DNA of 64,000 nucleotides, from positions 21,733,996 to 21,797,995 of the forward strand of contig NC_087066.1 of the NCBI RefSeq assembly GCF_963678635.1. The letters are read 5' to 3'. Position 1 is the first letter of the stretch. Every line of letters starts with the position of its first letter. Made by a program: the position numbers and the translations under genes. The DNA comes from Symsagittifera roscoffensis. Lineage: Eukaryota > Xenacoelomorpha > Acoela > Convolutidae. Below are positions 1 to 11,232 of the stretch, in pieces. The notes beneath the pieces were generated by a model. The model did no database searches, was not told where the DNA came from, and was given only the letters and a program-made list of their open reading frames with translations.

Positions 1-9
1 TTACCTTTT

Positions 10-477
10 CTAACCAGAAATAACAGCTCTTAGCTTTAAAAGACGGGTGTGGGTGTGGTCGCTCGAGAAATCACAAATTAGACACCCAACATAAAAATGA
101 CCGCTTAGAAGATATGCCAGCAAACTTTTCATCTTTCTGTGAAGTTTTAATAGTTTTTCTCGTTGGCCTTTAAAAAAAATAAGCGTATAATTAAAGTGCT
201 GCCTGTTTCCGAGTTTCATTGAATTTTTATGCACTTCATGAATTATACAACTAAATGGCGATAGTTGGGAGCGACATTGAGCCGCCTTATTTATCCCCCG
301 TTTTAGTAGTGTATGTTTTGTGCTTGGTATGTTTTGGTTGTGCTTATTTGTGTCTGTTGTAGGTCCCCCTGATCGATCCTGTCCGAGCCTGAATTTTGAA
401 TTTGTTTTGTTTACCCATTCTAAGTGCACTTGATATCCCCTAAGTCTCTCATTTATACCAATGTGGTGTTTGTTCAC
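10..477 (-). other. Unrecognised 155-codon open stretch
   Basis: A stop-to-stop open stretch on the minus strand that is long for DNA this AT-rich, but it has no ATG at its 5' end (the first codon counted is GTG, directly after a stop). It reads as a basic, Asn/Thr/Lys-rich chain with no signal peptide, membrane segment or motif I recognise. The middle, around 280-400, is somewhat richer in G+C than its flanks. It could be an exon of a gene lying to the left, a transposon relic, or chance. No splice signals convincingly define it. Confidence 0.15.
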
Positions 478-1214
478 TCATTGTATTATTGTCCGTCTCT
501 GCTTAGATCTCAGTTTACTTTAAAAAGTCTATCCTTTATCTAGGAGTTGTCCGAAATAGTACAACTGAGACTAATTAGTTGTCTGTTTTGGGTTTAGTTT
601 ACCATACCTCAATTGCACGCCTCTATTTTTGTTTCGAGTATTGATTACCTCCGCCCCTAACCGAGGGACTTTTCATAATAATTGGTAGCCTTTAGGAATA
701 CATCAGATATCAACTGTTATCTAGTCCCATGATTCAAAAAATTGAAGGGAAATTGATTTTTTAACTTCCTATCAACTTCCTTTCCATAAATTAACTCCTA
801 ATATAATGCTTTGAGTCAGATGTAAAAGTATCTATTGATACCGCAATGTTATCTGTCTACCTCTAAGATCGTTAGTAATTTCGTCCTAAATACACCATTA
901 AATTGGGGTTTGCCGTTGTTACTGGTATGACCCAAAACAGCCATCGTTTTAAATGAAATTAGACTAATTCTTGGTGCTTCTGAAAATATTTTTTTTACGG
1001 TTGCGATTTTTAAAGCTTTTTTGTTCCATGTTTTCTGCAAGCATTAAGATCTTTGAATCCATAATATTGTAATTTTAGCTTATGATATATTCATCAGAAA
1101 ATGTGTTTCACAAATTTTATTTGTTTTGGTCTTTTCGGTTTAGTTCATTTTGGTGAGAGTCTAGGCAATTTCTTTTATAGGTTGTGATGATTTTTCGCTG
1201 TTTTGGCTAATAAC
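478..1214. other. AT-rich intergenic stretch, nothing recognised
   Basis: No coding frame, tandem repeat or RNA-like structure stands out. A 63-codon minus-strand frame at 849-1040 has no recognisable features and is probably chance. Confidence 0.4.
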
Positions 1215-1590
1215 TTTTGCGAGCTTGCGAGTGTAGTGTATTAGTACGTACCTTTTTTTTCAAGCTAACTCGCAAATAAAAGAGTTCATTAAAAGTTTTC
1301 ACGCTCTGTAGCACTATAATCACGATCTGTAGCATTGGAAATTACCTAGCATCTGTTCTCTACTTTATTTGTGGCTGGTGTTTATGAAAGATTAAGAGTC
1401 CGTGACTGAGAGGTTAGTGCGTGAGACTCATAAACTAAAGGTTGCGGATCGAATTCGAGACGTAGCCGAATTTTTCCTAATTCAAGGCTTATTTCTATTT
1501 TTTCTTATATTGCACTTTATAAAAACGCTCTTTTGTCTTTTTCTTGCTAATGTTCGTGTAGCGCAGCTTCGCCTCTGTGTGATTTCATTT
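1215..1590 (+). repeat. Dispersed element with tRNA-like core (copy 1)
   Basis: Starts with a palindromic GCGAGCTTGCGAG-type end and finishes with GCGCAGCTTCGCCTCTGTG. The core at 1398-1470 looks like a tRNA-derived SINE head: an A-box-like GTGACTGAGAGGTTAGTG and, about 30 bases on, a B-box-like GGATCGAATTCGA. A second copy with the same order of modules lies at 36849-37400. The shared layout and pol III-like boxes support a SINE or a SINE inserted in a larger repeat. It is not a functional tRNA, because the acceptor stem does not pair. Confidence 0.5.
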
Positions 1591-1599
1591 AAAGTCTAG

Positions 1600-1960
1600 T
1601 TCTTTTTCTTTGTAAAAGGAAAACAAAATTGACTGTTGAACACTAAAATTGTAATGGTCACGAAAAGCGTGGTGAACTTCTAATTTCGAATGTGGATGTT
1701 ATTTTGCAGATTTCCCATCGGAATAAAAAGTCAACTTTTGATCCAGTTTTCTCTAATTTTATCAAAAAATGTGAAGCATAGTTTTTCTTGCATTACAAAA
1801 AGATCTGAGGCCGTTTGTAGTTTGAAACTGGATTTTTTTTTTCAAAATTCAGTCATTTTTTTTTGTTTCATAAAAATCAAGTCAATTTTTTCTAGTCCAC
1901 AAAGTAGGCAGAGCGTTACAACTTACTGCTCCATTATCAACAATTGGCCTCTTTTGTAGA
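1600..1960 (+). repeat. Dispersed repeat family R1, diverged copy
   Basis: Shows the ordered R1 landmarks: AAAAGGAAAACA, GTCACGAAAAGCGTGGTGAACTT, CAGATTTCCCA, and a GATCCAGTTTTCTC-type block. R1 copies recur along the window, all on this strand. The 90-base tail (1911-1998), with ACTGCTCCATTATCAACAAT, also recurs at 3083-3165. Confidence 0.5.
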
Positions 1961-3510
1961 TCAATGTGGCAGAATGTTACTTCTTAATTGGTTTTTTCTG
2001 TTTGATCTTCGTAAAAATTTAGGCAAAATAATTTATTCTGATGAGATGGAGCACTTACGGGCAACTTTTTTTTGTGAAGAGCACTAGTCTGAAAGTTACG
2101 CATGGAGTTGTGAAATTTTGAAATCATTTTGATTTTTTGAAAGCATTTCAATTGTTCGAAAACTTATCTTGCAGAGGAGAATACATTGCGTCACAAAGGT
2201 TAGAGAATTGAATAAAAAACATATGGCACACATTTTGGCGTTGATCAAAAGTAAATCGATTTTTTTGATGAAAACAGGTTTGTTTTTGTTGCATATAGCT
2301 TATTAGACCGCCTTTTTTATATTGAAAATCAGGAAAGTTTATGGTTTGTTTCAATTTAATTTGATATTAAATGAATTCTATGCGATTTCATGAATTCAGA
2401 TAGTCCTTTTTTTCGCTGAGAAACAAAGAGGAACCGTCTCTTTTGGTTGAACTTCATTTGAAACTTGTTAAAAATTGTTCAATTCTGTTAACTTGGTTTG
2501 ATCGGAATGTCATTTTTAATTTTCAAGAAAAATTGCCCTTCATCAATTTGAGAAGAATTTTTTCGCTCCTCTGTCAAAAAATCAAGTCAAGTTTTCAGAT
2601 AAAGATCAAACTGTTTGACCGCTGAGAGTCACCAGACTTTAAATAGTTTTCTTCTGAAATTTCAGCGCTAATCGGGACTTTCACAGGACAATTTGGTAAA
2701 CGAGTCTAAAAAAATTGATAGCAGAGTCTTTCAACTGATATGCTATCTCTAGAACATTCGAAAACAAAATCTAACTTTTTGTCTCTATCTATAGGTTTAA
2801 ACTGTTTTTTGAATTGATTCTATTTTGACTGGTTTCTGTTTTGTTTTTGATTGGCTCAATGTCGAACCCGCTGCGTTGATTTTATATCATTCGAATTTTG
2901 TTTTATTGATTTGCTGCAAATAAAGAAAAGATGGTCCTGAAACAGGTTCGATGAGGGAAAAGATTTAGACTTCGCCACCAATTTCGCAAATGTTGATTGT
3001 ATGATGAAAATGCTTAGTAGGATGAAAACTGCATCAGCGCTCGTATTTTGTTCTAGCAACTGTTCGCTCTAAAATCAGCAGATCGTTCCAATTAACTGCT
3101 CCATTGTCATCAATTGGCCCATCGTGTAGTTCAGTGCGTTAGAGTGCTACTTGATAATTCGTTTTTTTTTTCTTCAAAATAGAGTTTCAAATAAAACGCA
3201 AATTTTATCTGACATTTTACACCAATCTTGACTTGCTCGCGACGATTTGTTTTATAAATCTTGAACAAGTTGATAACAGAGCCTTAAACCGATAGATGTT
3301 TTTAAACTGGTTCTTTTTTGACTGTTTTTTTTAAATTGTTTCTCTCATATCATCTATCTATACTATATTTAAATGCGAGTGACAGCTATCTCCCATGTTT
3401 AAGCATAATAACTTTGCATGTTTAACGATAGAATTTTTTCATGTTTAAGCTATATCATATAATGCAATGCTTAAGAAAATTTTTCAATTAGTTTTCCGCA
3501 AGGTCATTAA
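1961..3510. repeat. AT-rich region with a diverged direct repeat
   Basis: The block at 3083-3165 repeats 1911-1998 (a near match around ACTGCTCCATTRTCAWCAATTGGCC). The second copy includes TGTAGTTCAGTGCGTTAGAG, which resembles a tRNA A-box region, so this may be part of another tRNA-derived element. No coding sequence is supported. Confidence 0.35.
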
Positions 3511-3519
3511 TTTTTCAGT

Positions 3520-4860
3520 ATTTTTTTTGAGGCCAAATTAAGTCTGTCTGTCTGTATAACTGCTTTTTTAAACTGATTTGATTATGTCTGTCTACCCGTC
3601 GCCTAATTTTTTCAGTAATTATTTCATCAAGTTTGCTATAAGCAACCCAATAGTAGGAAATTGTAAGAGTTTTCCCAGGTTTTGCGATTCTGGCCTCCAT
3701 ATATGAATAACCAAATCCTTTTAGTTTACGAGATAGGCAATTTTCGAGATTAAAAAAAAAGTTTTTAGAAAATTTACTTAACTAATTTCTCAATTTTTGA
3801 AATTTTCACCCTTTAGTTGGGTGCTGTCAGGGTACTCTCAGGGGTTGCGAATCTTGCCTTCAATTCTCACTTCTCAAATCCTTGTAGTTTTCGAGATATG
3901 ACGTTTTTTATGATTTTTTCAAAAAATTTTCAAAAACCTAGATTTTAAAAAATTTCCAAAATGTTGAAGATCTCAATCCTGTTGTTGGATATTGTGAGAG
4001 TTCTCTCAGGGGTTGCCAATCTTGCCTCTGATTATGGCTGCTGAAATCTTGGTAGCTTTCGAGATATGACGTTTTTTTTCGATTTTTTCAAAATTTTAAA
4101 AAACTTAGATATAAAGAATTTCATAAAACTTGAAATTACCATCTCTGTAGTGAGGCTCTGTCAGGGTATTCTCAGGAGTTGCGAAATTCGCCGCCAAATT
4201 TGACTGCTCAAATCCTTGTAGTTTTCGAGATATGATTTTCTCCTAAATTTTCAAAAAAAACTTAGATGTTAAAAAGTTCCAAAATTCCTGTTAGTGGAAT
4301 CTTTGATGGTAGTCTCAGGGGGTTGCGAATCTGGCCTCTGAATATGGCTGCTCAAACTCTTGTAGTTTTCGAGATATGACGTTTTCTTAATATTTTTTTC
4401 AAAATTTTTCAGAAAACTTAGTTATAAAAAATTTAACAAAGCTTTGAAGTTTCCATATCTATAGTCAGGCTCTGTTAGGTTACTCCCAGGAGTTGTGAAT
4501 TAAGGCTTCAAATATAACTGATCAAATCCTTGAAGTTTTCGAGATATGTCATTTTTTCTGATTTTTTCAAAACATTTTCAGAAAACTTATTGTTTTTTCA
4601 AAATTTGAAATTCCAACCATTTAGTATGGGGCTGTTAGAGTACTCTCAGGAGTTGCCAATCTTGCCTCCAAACTTGACTGCTCAAATGTTTGTAGTTCAC
4701 CAGATGTGACATTTTTGGTGATTTTTTGGGAAAATTTTCAGAAAATTTGAACTTTTTTTTCCAAAATTTGAAGTTCCGAACCCTGTAGTTGGGGGCTGTC
4801 AGAGAACTCTCAGGAGTTGCAAATCTTGCGTCCAAATGTTACTGCCCAATTGCTTTTAGC
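3520..4860. repeat. Diverged tandem array, unit about 165 bp, about 8 copies
   Basis: The phrase GTAGTTTTCGAGATATGACG recurs in altered form near 3725, 3880, 4050, 4215, 4360, 4530 and 4685. Each copy is followed by a T-rich stretch and then by a GTCAGGGTACTCTCAGGGGTTGCG-like block. Spacing is about 145-170 bases. Short open frames on the minus strand (3515-3700, 4635-4835) have similar starts only because they are homologous repeat units. There is no evidence of coding. Confidence 0.75.
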
Positions 4861-4884
4861 AGCACCGGAGGTTGCGTTACACGC

Positions 4885-5260
4885 TAGTTATTATTAAGCT
4901 TGCGATTAGCAAGCGTTATCAAATCGGAATATAGACTTTTTGAGGTTAATAATTTGTTTAACAAAATCACTTGAATCACTTAACATTTGTTTCATATGAA
5001 ATCAAAAACCAGACGTTAATTCATCGGACTTGGCCTGGAAGTAATGAATTTGCCTTTGAGACCTAATGTCAAGGGTTTGAGTCCCGGCCGGATCTTGTTT
5101 TTTTTTTCAGTGTCTGAAATTGGAATTTTGTCACGGTTCGGATTTTAGTTTGTGTGCTTGTGTTTTGAGGTCTTAGTTGAAAGCCCACATTTTTTGCGCT
5201 TGAATCAATTTTTACTGTAGTCTCAAATGTCGTTGATTAACTACTGCAGTTTTCTAAAAT
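4885..5260 (+). repeat. Composite dispersed element with tRNA-like core (copy 1)
   Basis: Begins with the palindromic GCTTGCGATTAGCAAGCG, then a block with TCATATGAAATCAAA (near 4994), then a tRNA-like head at about 5028-5095 with an A-box-like TTGGCCTGGAAGTA and a good B box, GGGTTTGAGTCCC. A tail with GTGTGCTTGTGTTTTG follows. The first half recurs at 26045 and 52235; the tail recurs after the tRNA-like head at 24870. Confidence 0.55.
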
Positions 5261-5439
5261 AACTATTCCTTATTAGTATATTTGCCTTTTTTTCTTGGTT
5301 TTTTTCTCGCTTAGAAATTTTTTTTCGGCACTTGTTTTGTCAGTTTAGTCAATTTTTTTTTGTGCTTTTTTTGCATCGATCTAAGAATAAAAAGGTTTAT
5401 TCATTGTTGTAATATATCAGGTCGGCTGGTAGTATAAAA

Positions 5440-6485
5440 TTTGCTCAATTTTTTTTCATGACAACCGTTTCTTTTGGTATTTGTTTGCAAATCAATTGGC
5501 GCCTGATCACGTATTGTTGGCTAATTTGACATTCGGAAAATACTGAATTATTGCTTAATGCTAGTGATTCTGTTTCTCGTCTGTTTTTCTGATATTGATT
5601 TTTTTTCATACTTCCAAAAAAGTTGTTGAAAATTTTTGACAACCACTTCTATTGGTATTTTGTTTTGGGATCAATTGGCGTCGAACCATGTCTTGTTGTC
5701 TTACTGAACATTCGGAGAATATTAAAATCATGCGTGATGCTAGTTGTTGTGTTTCTTGTCTATTTTTGGCGATTCATTTTTTCATTTTTCCAAAAAAAAA
5801 ATGTTTATTTCTTTATGACAATTTCCTTCGTCATTTTTGATTTTCGGATCGATCGGCGTCTAACCACGTAATATTGGCTAAATAGGCGCTCTAAAAACAC
5901 TAAACTCTTGCCTACTGCCAGTTGTTCTGTTTCTCGTCAATTTTTTCCGAGATTGAATTTTTCGTCAGTCCACAAATATGTTGAATTTTTTTTTGACAAC
6001 CATTTCTTTAGCCGTTTTTGTTTTCGGATCAATTGGCGTATAACCAGGTGTTCGTGGCTTATTGGACGCTCGGAAAATACTAAAAGATTGCCTAAGGCTA
6101 GTTGTTACGTTTCGCGTCTGTTTTTCTGGGATTGATTTTTCGTCTTTCTAAAAATATGTTCAATTTTTATGACAACCTTTTCATTTAGTGTTTTTTTTCG
6201 GATCAATTGGCGTTTAACCACATTATGTTGGCTTAGTGGGCACTCAGAAAGTATCTAAAGTTTGGCTGATTGTGTTTTTTCTGTTCCTCGTATGTTTTTC
6301 TGAGGTTGAATTTTCCGTTTTTTCAAAAATTTGTTGAATTTTTTATGACTACCATTTCTTTTGGCATTTCAGTTTTCGGATTTTTTGGCGTGTAACCACG
6401 TGTTGTTGGCTCAGTGGACACTCGCACTCGGGAAATGCTTAAAGCTTGCCTAGTTGTGGTGGTTGTGTTTTTCTGTGATTGAATT
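5440..6485. repeat. Diverged tandem array, unit about 178 bp, about 6 copies
   Basis: Each unit contains a version of TGACAACCATTTCTTTTGG, then GGATCAATTGGCG, an ACCACGT-like word, TTGGCT and CTCGGAAAATACTAAA. The first phrase falls near 5458, 5637, 5815, 5995, 6170 and 6347. Units are clearly diverged, so the array is old. No function is apparent. Confidence 0.75.
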
Positions 6486-7868
6486 TTTTTTTTCCAGTTT
6501 TTTTCATAAGTTTTTTTTTTCGATTTGATTGTTTTCATCTCACTGACCATTTAATAGCTTGCAACAGTACTCTTTCGGTAAATCGCAGGAGATGCGAAGC
6601 TCCGCTTTGCCTCTCTGTTATTCTTTTTTTGTTAGCCTAAGATTGCAATCTGTCAAGGCTTGGCTTTTTGATTTATTTTAAAAGAAGAGGAAATATTTAT
6701 TTCTGCAAATCTTTACCTCAAGAAACTAATTTCAAACCAAGTTAACAGAGCAATGTTTGAAGTTTCATCTCGGTTTTAGTAATTGGTAAGGCCTTTAGTT
6801 TTGACTTATCGTTTTCATGCAAATTAGATATCACAAATAAACGTCCAATAGCTAAAATCACAATAATTTTGGTCGAGTTTTAAGGTGTTTCAAATTTTTC
6901 TAGAAACTGTTCTGCGTCGCGAAAAATTGATAGGTTTTGCTAGTATCCTTTGCATATTAATTAATTTAGATGGCGAAAACACTATCGTTTTGAGGACTAA
7001 AGCGACTGAAATATAATATAATTATGCTTAACCTTGTTCTGCTCTAAAAACTTTCATTGAGTGTTTCTTTAGTATAATTCCAATCCACCCAACCCTTCGC
7101 TCCAAACGACAAAAACTTTGGAATTAAAACAAAAAAATTTTTGGTTTAATGAAAATCATTTTGTTTGTTTGTTTTTAAATTCAGATGTAGCTGTTGTTGG
7201 ATCGTTATGTGCCAGCACTGCAATCGACGTCTGTTTTTTTAGCGAATAGCAATTTGGCACTAGACTTTTTTTTCCGTGAACAACATTGTCCACATGACTC
7301 ATTTCCTGTAAGCATCCACAGGACTCATCTTCTGCAGGTCTCTGTTGGGAGTTTAATGCAAGAGATGTATTTTGAGCTTGTTAACATTTTGAATACACGT
7401 TGAGTTCCAACTTTTGAGTTTATCATGGCTATACAATCAAGACTTCATTTTTTGATTTATTTCCGTTTTATTTCATTTTTCATTTTAAGTTTCATTCGGT
7501 CTGAAACGTTTATGTGTATGTTATATCGGCTTAGTAGCCTCATTTTGCTTCATTTGTTTGGCAAAAAGTTTTTTTTTCCTGCTGAAAGAGGCTTTGAAAT
7601 ATAGACTTTCCAGTTTTTTTTCTAATGTTCAGGAGCTTAAAACTTCATTTTTTTCGCTGCATCGGTCGTCTACCCAAGTAATGTCGACTTGATTGCCGCT
7701 GTATAATTTTTTTCTCATGCTCTGATACATCCGATAATCGTCCTTCACTGCTTGTTTCTTCTAAAATAAAAAATATGAGTTGAATGTTGTGGTAGATGTA
7801 TTTTTAAATGATTTTTCTCATATCATGTACCATATTCCAAGAGTTATGTCAAGAAAAAAGTTATGTCT
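6486..7868. other. Intergenic AT-rich stretch, nothing recognised
   Basis: Contains one palindromic GATGCGAAGCTCCGCTTTGC (about 6591-6610), a member of the short GCGAAGC-type motif seen elsewhere. No credible coding frame; the frame at 7194-7403 lacks recognisable features. Confidence 0.35.
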
Positions 7869-7948
7869 AGTTTGAGCAAGAAAAAAATATTGAAAATACT
7901 ACAAACACCAAAATGTAGTATTTTCAATATTTTTTTCTTGCTCAAACT
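7869..7948. repeat. Perfect 35-bp inverted repeat (hairpin)
   Basis: The left arm 7869-7903 and right arm 7914-7948 are exact reverse complements over 35 bases and are separated by the 10-base loop AACACCAAAA. Pairing stops sharply at both outer ends. A transcript would form a long, mismatch-free stem, unlike a typical animal microRNA precursor, which has bulges. It may be a very young foldback insertion, a small-RNA hairpin, or a snap-back artefact. Confidence 0.9.
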
Positions 7949-10781
7949 ATTTCTCTCGTGCCGAACGTAAGCACAGCAGAGCGAATTAGAGAAGCGATCG
8001 CCATGTGCCAATGCCTTGTTACGATTCGTCACTTTTTCTGAATACCACCATTTTGTCGCTGTCGACCAGTTGTCGTTTTCTATGAATTGTTGCCTTCGCG
8101 TTACGTGTATTTATGAAAATCAAATACTCCACTTGAAAGGACAATTGATACAAAAGACGAAATTGAAGTTGCTTCAGTGCAGTTAAGCATTGCTAATTTT
8201 TATATTGTTTGTTGATACGGCGGTAGGTTTTGAAATGCTCCTTAAGCTACACTCAATACATTGGAGATCGAGAATATCTGATTGTTGCAGACATTAAAGA
8301 TTTATTTGGAGATTAGGCTGTTTGACAGGTTTAGATCTGTTTTAGTCTACCAATGGCTTCGACCAGACTGATTCACCGATTGGCATACGGTGCGAATTAG
8401 ATCCAAAACATTTGGACTACTTTTTCAGAAAGTGAGTGCAAATAGAAGAAAAAGTTCAGTAAGCAGAAAAGTTGCAGAGATTATAAATGATTGAAAAAAA
8501 ATTTATGAAAATGTTTGTCGAAGTTTTTCAAAAAATGAGTGAAAAAAAAGTTCCAGGATAGAGAACGGTAATTATAAGTTTTTTTGAAGTGCGCAAAAAA
8601 GTTTTTGTAATTTTAAAATAAATTTTTCTGAAGAAAGTAGTTGATGAAAAGTGTAAAGCAAAGCGCAAAACAGTTGACTTCGGTTTGTAGAGCTGCCAAA
8701 AATGAGGTCAGACGCAGTTTCTGGCTTACACGCTGTTTACAACACAAAGGGCTCTCATTTATTGTTTTGGGCTTGGTCCTTCGATCCCGCTTGAAAGTGT
8801 GCAGTGGTATAAGCCTGCGGTATTCCGCATACCACCTTCGTTGATTCGCAGCAAGAGGAACTCCAATTAAGTGCTTATAAATATCGAATTAAAGTCAATT
8901 TGCAAATAATAGGCTAATATTTTTGTGGCTCGAATGTATAAAGGAATTTAGATGTCATCTGCTGTAGGTTTCGTTTGAACTTTTTTGTTATGTTTTAACA
9001 AAAATATTCTTTATTCAGTTTTCTATTCAATCGGAAGGAAAATTTTAGAAACACATTTTTTAGTTTTGATTTCTAAAAATTTACAAAATTTATAATTGAT
9101 GAAAGTTTGTTTATGCAATTCAGCCGTAGAATACGTTTGAACTTATTTTATCGACTATGAATATTTTTTTTGTTACTTATTTTATGGTTATTTGACAAAC
9201 ATGCAGAAAATGTGTGTCGATTGTACTCTAATTTTTCTCCTGTAACTTCTATTGATTAAATTTTAAGGGCCAAACAATCAAGAAAAGATTTGCCGAACCA
9301 TTATCTGAAGCTGAACGGTACGTCATTTTGAGATAACTTACAACTCAGCCGAGTAGAAGTTGAAAGAATCTTCAGTTTAACTAGCAAGTAATGGATAATT
9401 GTTTACACCAGGAAACTTGTCAACTGTTGGTTGGTTTGATCAAAACTTATCGACACTTAATCTGGAGTAAATGAGTGAAATTGGTCAAAATCTGTTTATT
9501 TTCAGTTGTTTTTGCCTTAACATGCAAACTTAGAGGTAGGCCCAGTTCCCCCGTGGAATCAAGTCAAAGACCCTCTAAACCGTATGCGTCACTCTTCGAA
9601 ATCTAACTGAAATTCGATTAAGACACTGTAATTGAGTTACCATTCGCTTCTTTTGCTCCTTTGTTACAAAATACCCGCAAGCATTTCTTCACAATACTGG
9701 TTGTAATTTATCCTGGCGCTGATTAAACACCAAGATTGATAGTAAAATGGTCTAAAAAATCAAAAACGTGATTTTTAGAACCAGAGCTACCAGTGCTGTA
9801 AAAATCATTAACTGTTGAACCAATCTGTTATCCAACAGGTTATTATAAACAACAAAATGGCAAAATGAAGCTTTTTAAATTATAAATTTTTTCGGTGTCC
9901 AGGTATTGCAAATATTTGACAACGCGTTGATTCTTTCTTTCTTTTTATGGCCGCCCTGTTTTAAGTTTGTTTGCCGTTTTTTTATTGCAATATTCATTTT
10001 TAATAAATTTTTCCCTGATTTCTGAGCATGTTCAGACACTTTTTACTATAAGTTGTTTTAGTGTTTTTGTATCCGCTATTTAAAACCAAATTGAAATATC
10101 AGTCTGAGATAAAAAAAAAACAAAAATTGATTGAATGTTTGATATTTTTACGAGATTGTCTATACATTCTGGTACATGCTATTTCAGAAGCTTCTATTTA
10201 AAGATCTATCAATTCTGTAACTAAGGACTTGGTAAAAATCATTGTTTCAATTAGAAAGTCGATCAAAAAGTGAGACCGATGTGACTTTTAGATCTATACC
10301 ACAAAATTAGCCTTGAAAACAATTTAAAGCTCACAGGCTGTAAAGTTGACAGTTAAAATTGACCCATTAACTAGGGTTGAAAACATTGTTAAAAGTTTTA
10401 ATCAGTTAGGTTTTATGGGACAGATCAACAGTAACTGATATATTTAGGCTACTTTACCAGCAAGTCACCATACTGCTATTTTAGTTCTAAATTCCAGCAC
10501 AATTGTACTAAATTGAAGTTTTTCCATTACTTTGTATTATTTTGACTGACACACCTCTACGAATTTGAAACAGAGAGAAAAACGTAATATCAATATTTAT
10601 TTACAGAGTCAAATATTTTGACAATTTGGACGAATTTACGTGAAATTCAATTTCATTTCATTGAAAATTTTCGTTAATCAAATTATTCCCAATTCAATTG
10701 CTTCTTTTTGAATCATGTGAGAAGTATCACAGTTTCATTGAGTTATATCTTTTTAATTGGGAGTATTATAGTTCATCTTAA
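7949..10781. other. AT-rich stretch upstream of the receptor gene
   Basis: No convincing exon or repeat. A 67-codon plus-strand frame (8641-8844) is richer in G+C than its surroundings and followed by a small palindrome (GGTATTCCGCATACC), but has no recognisable product. If the receptor has an extracellular domain encoded upstream, its exons should be sought here. Confidence 0.3.
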
Positions 10782-10832
10782 TTAGCTAATTTTGGGAAAA
10801 TTGAACTGCCCTTGACCAGATCAGATTCAATC

Positions 10833-11232
10833 ATGATTGCCGAGTCCAAGTCGTATCTGGACTATGTGCTCGACTACTTCCTGGTACTGACTGCCCTTTG
10901 CACCATCTTCATCTGTTGTGCCTGCTCACTGTACGCAGTCTACATGGGAGGAATGAAACACGTCTTCAGATTCGTATCCCTCAATTTAGTATTCTGTATT
11001 GTAGTCACAAATGTAGCTGGCATACCAAGGTTACTTCTTACAAATGACCAGCTGAAATGTGAAGTAGCAGCGATAGTGGATCATTATTTCTGGATCGCCC
11101 AGAATTGCTGGCTATGTTCGTTGGCGTTTGAGAGTTTCAAAAATATGCCACTGATTTCGCCAAGTGTGGATTTCAGAAGACGTGCCATTTTGCACGCTAT
11201 TTTATGCTATGTGTCTCCTACGGTTTTGTTGA
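10833..11232 (+). CDS. Receptor exon 1 (TM1 to TM4)
   Basis: Encodes residues 1-133 plus the first base of codon 134. The start chosen is the first ATG in the open frame, with A at -3. The donor is GTAAGTTA at 11233. Base composition is visibly richer in G+C than the flanking DNA. Confidence 0.75.

Noticed and set aside
1398-1470. Functional tRNA gene
   Set aside because: Box-like sequences are present, but no closed acceptor stem or plausible anticodon arm can be drawn; the copy at 37206 differs freely, as expected for a SINE.
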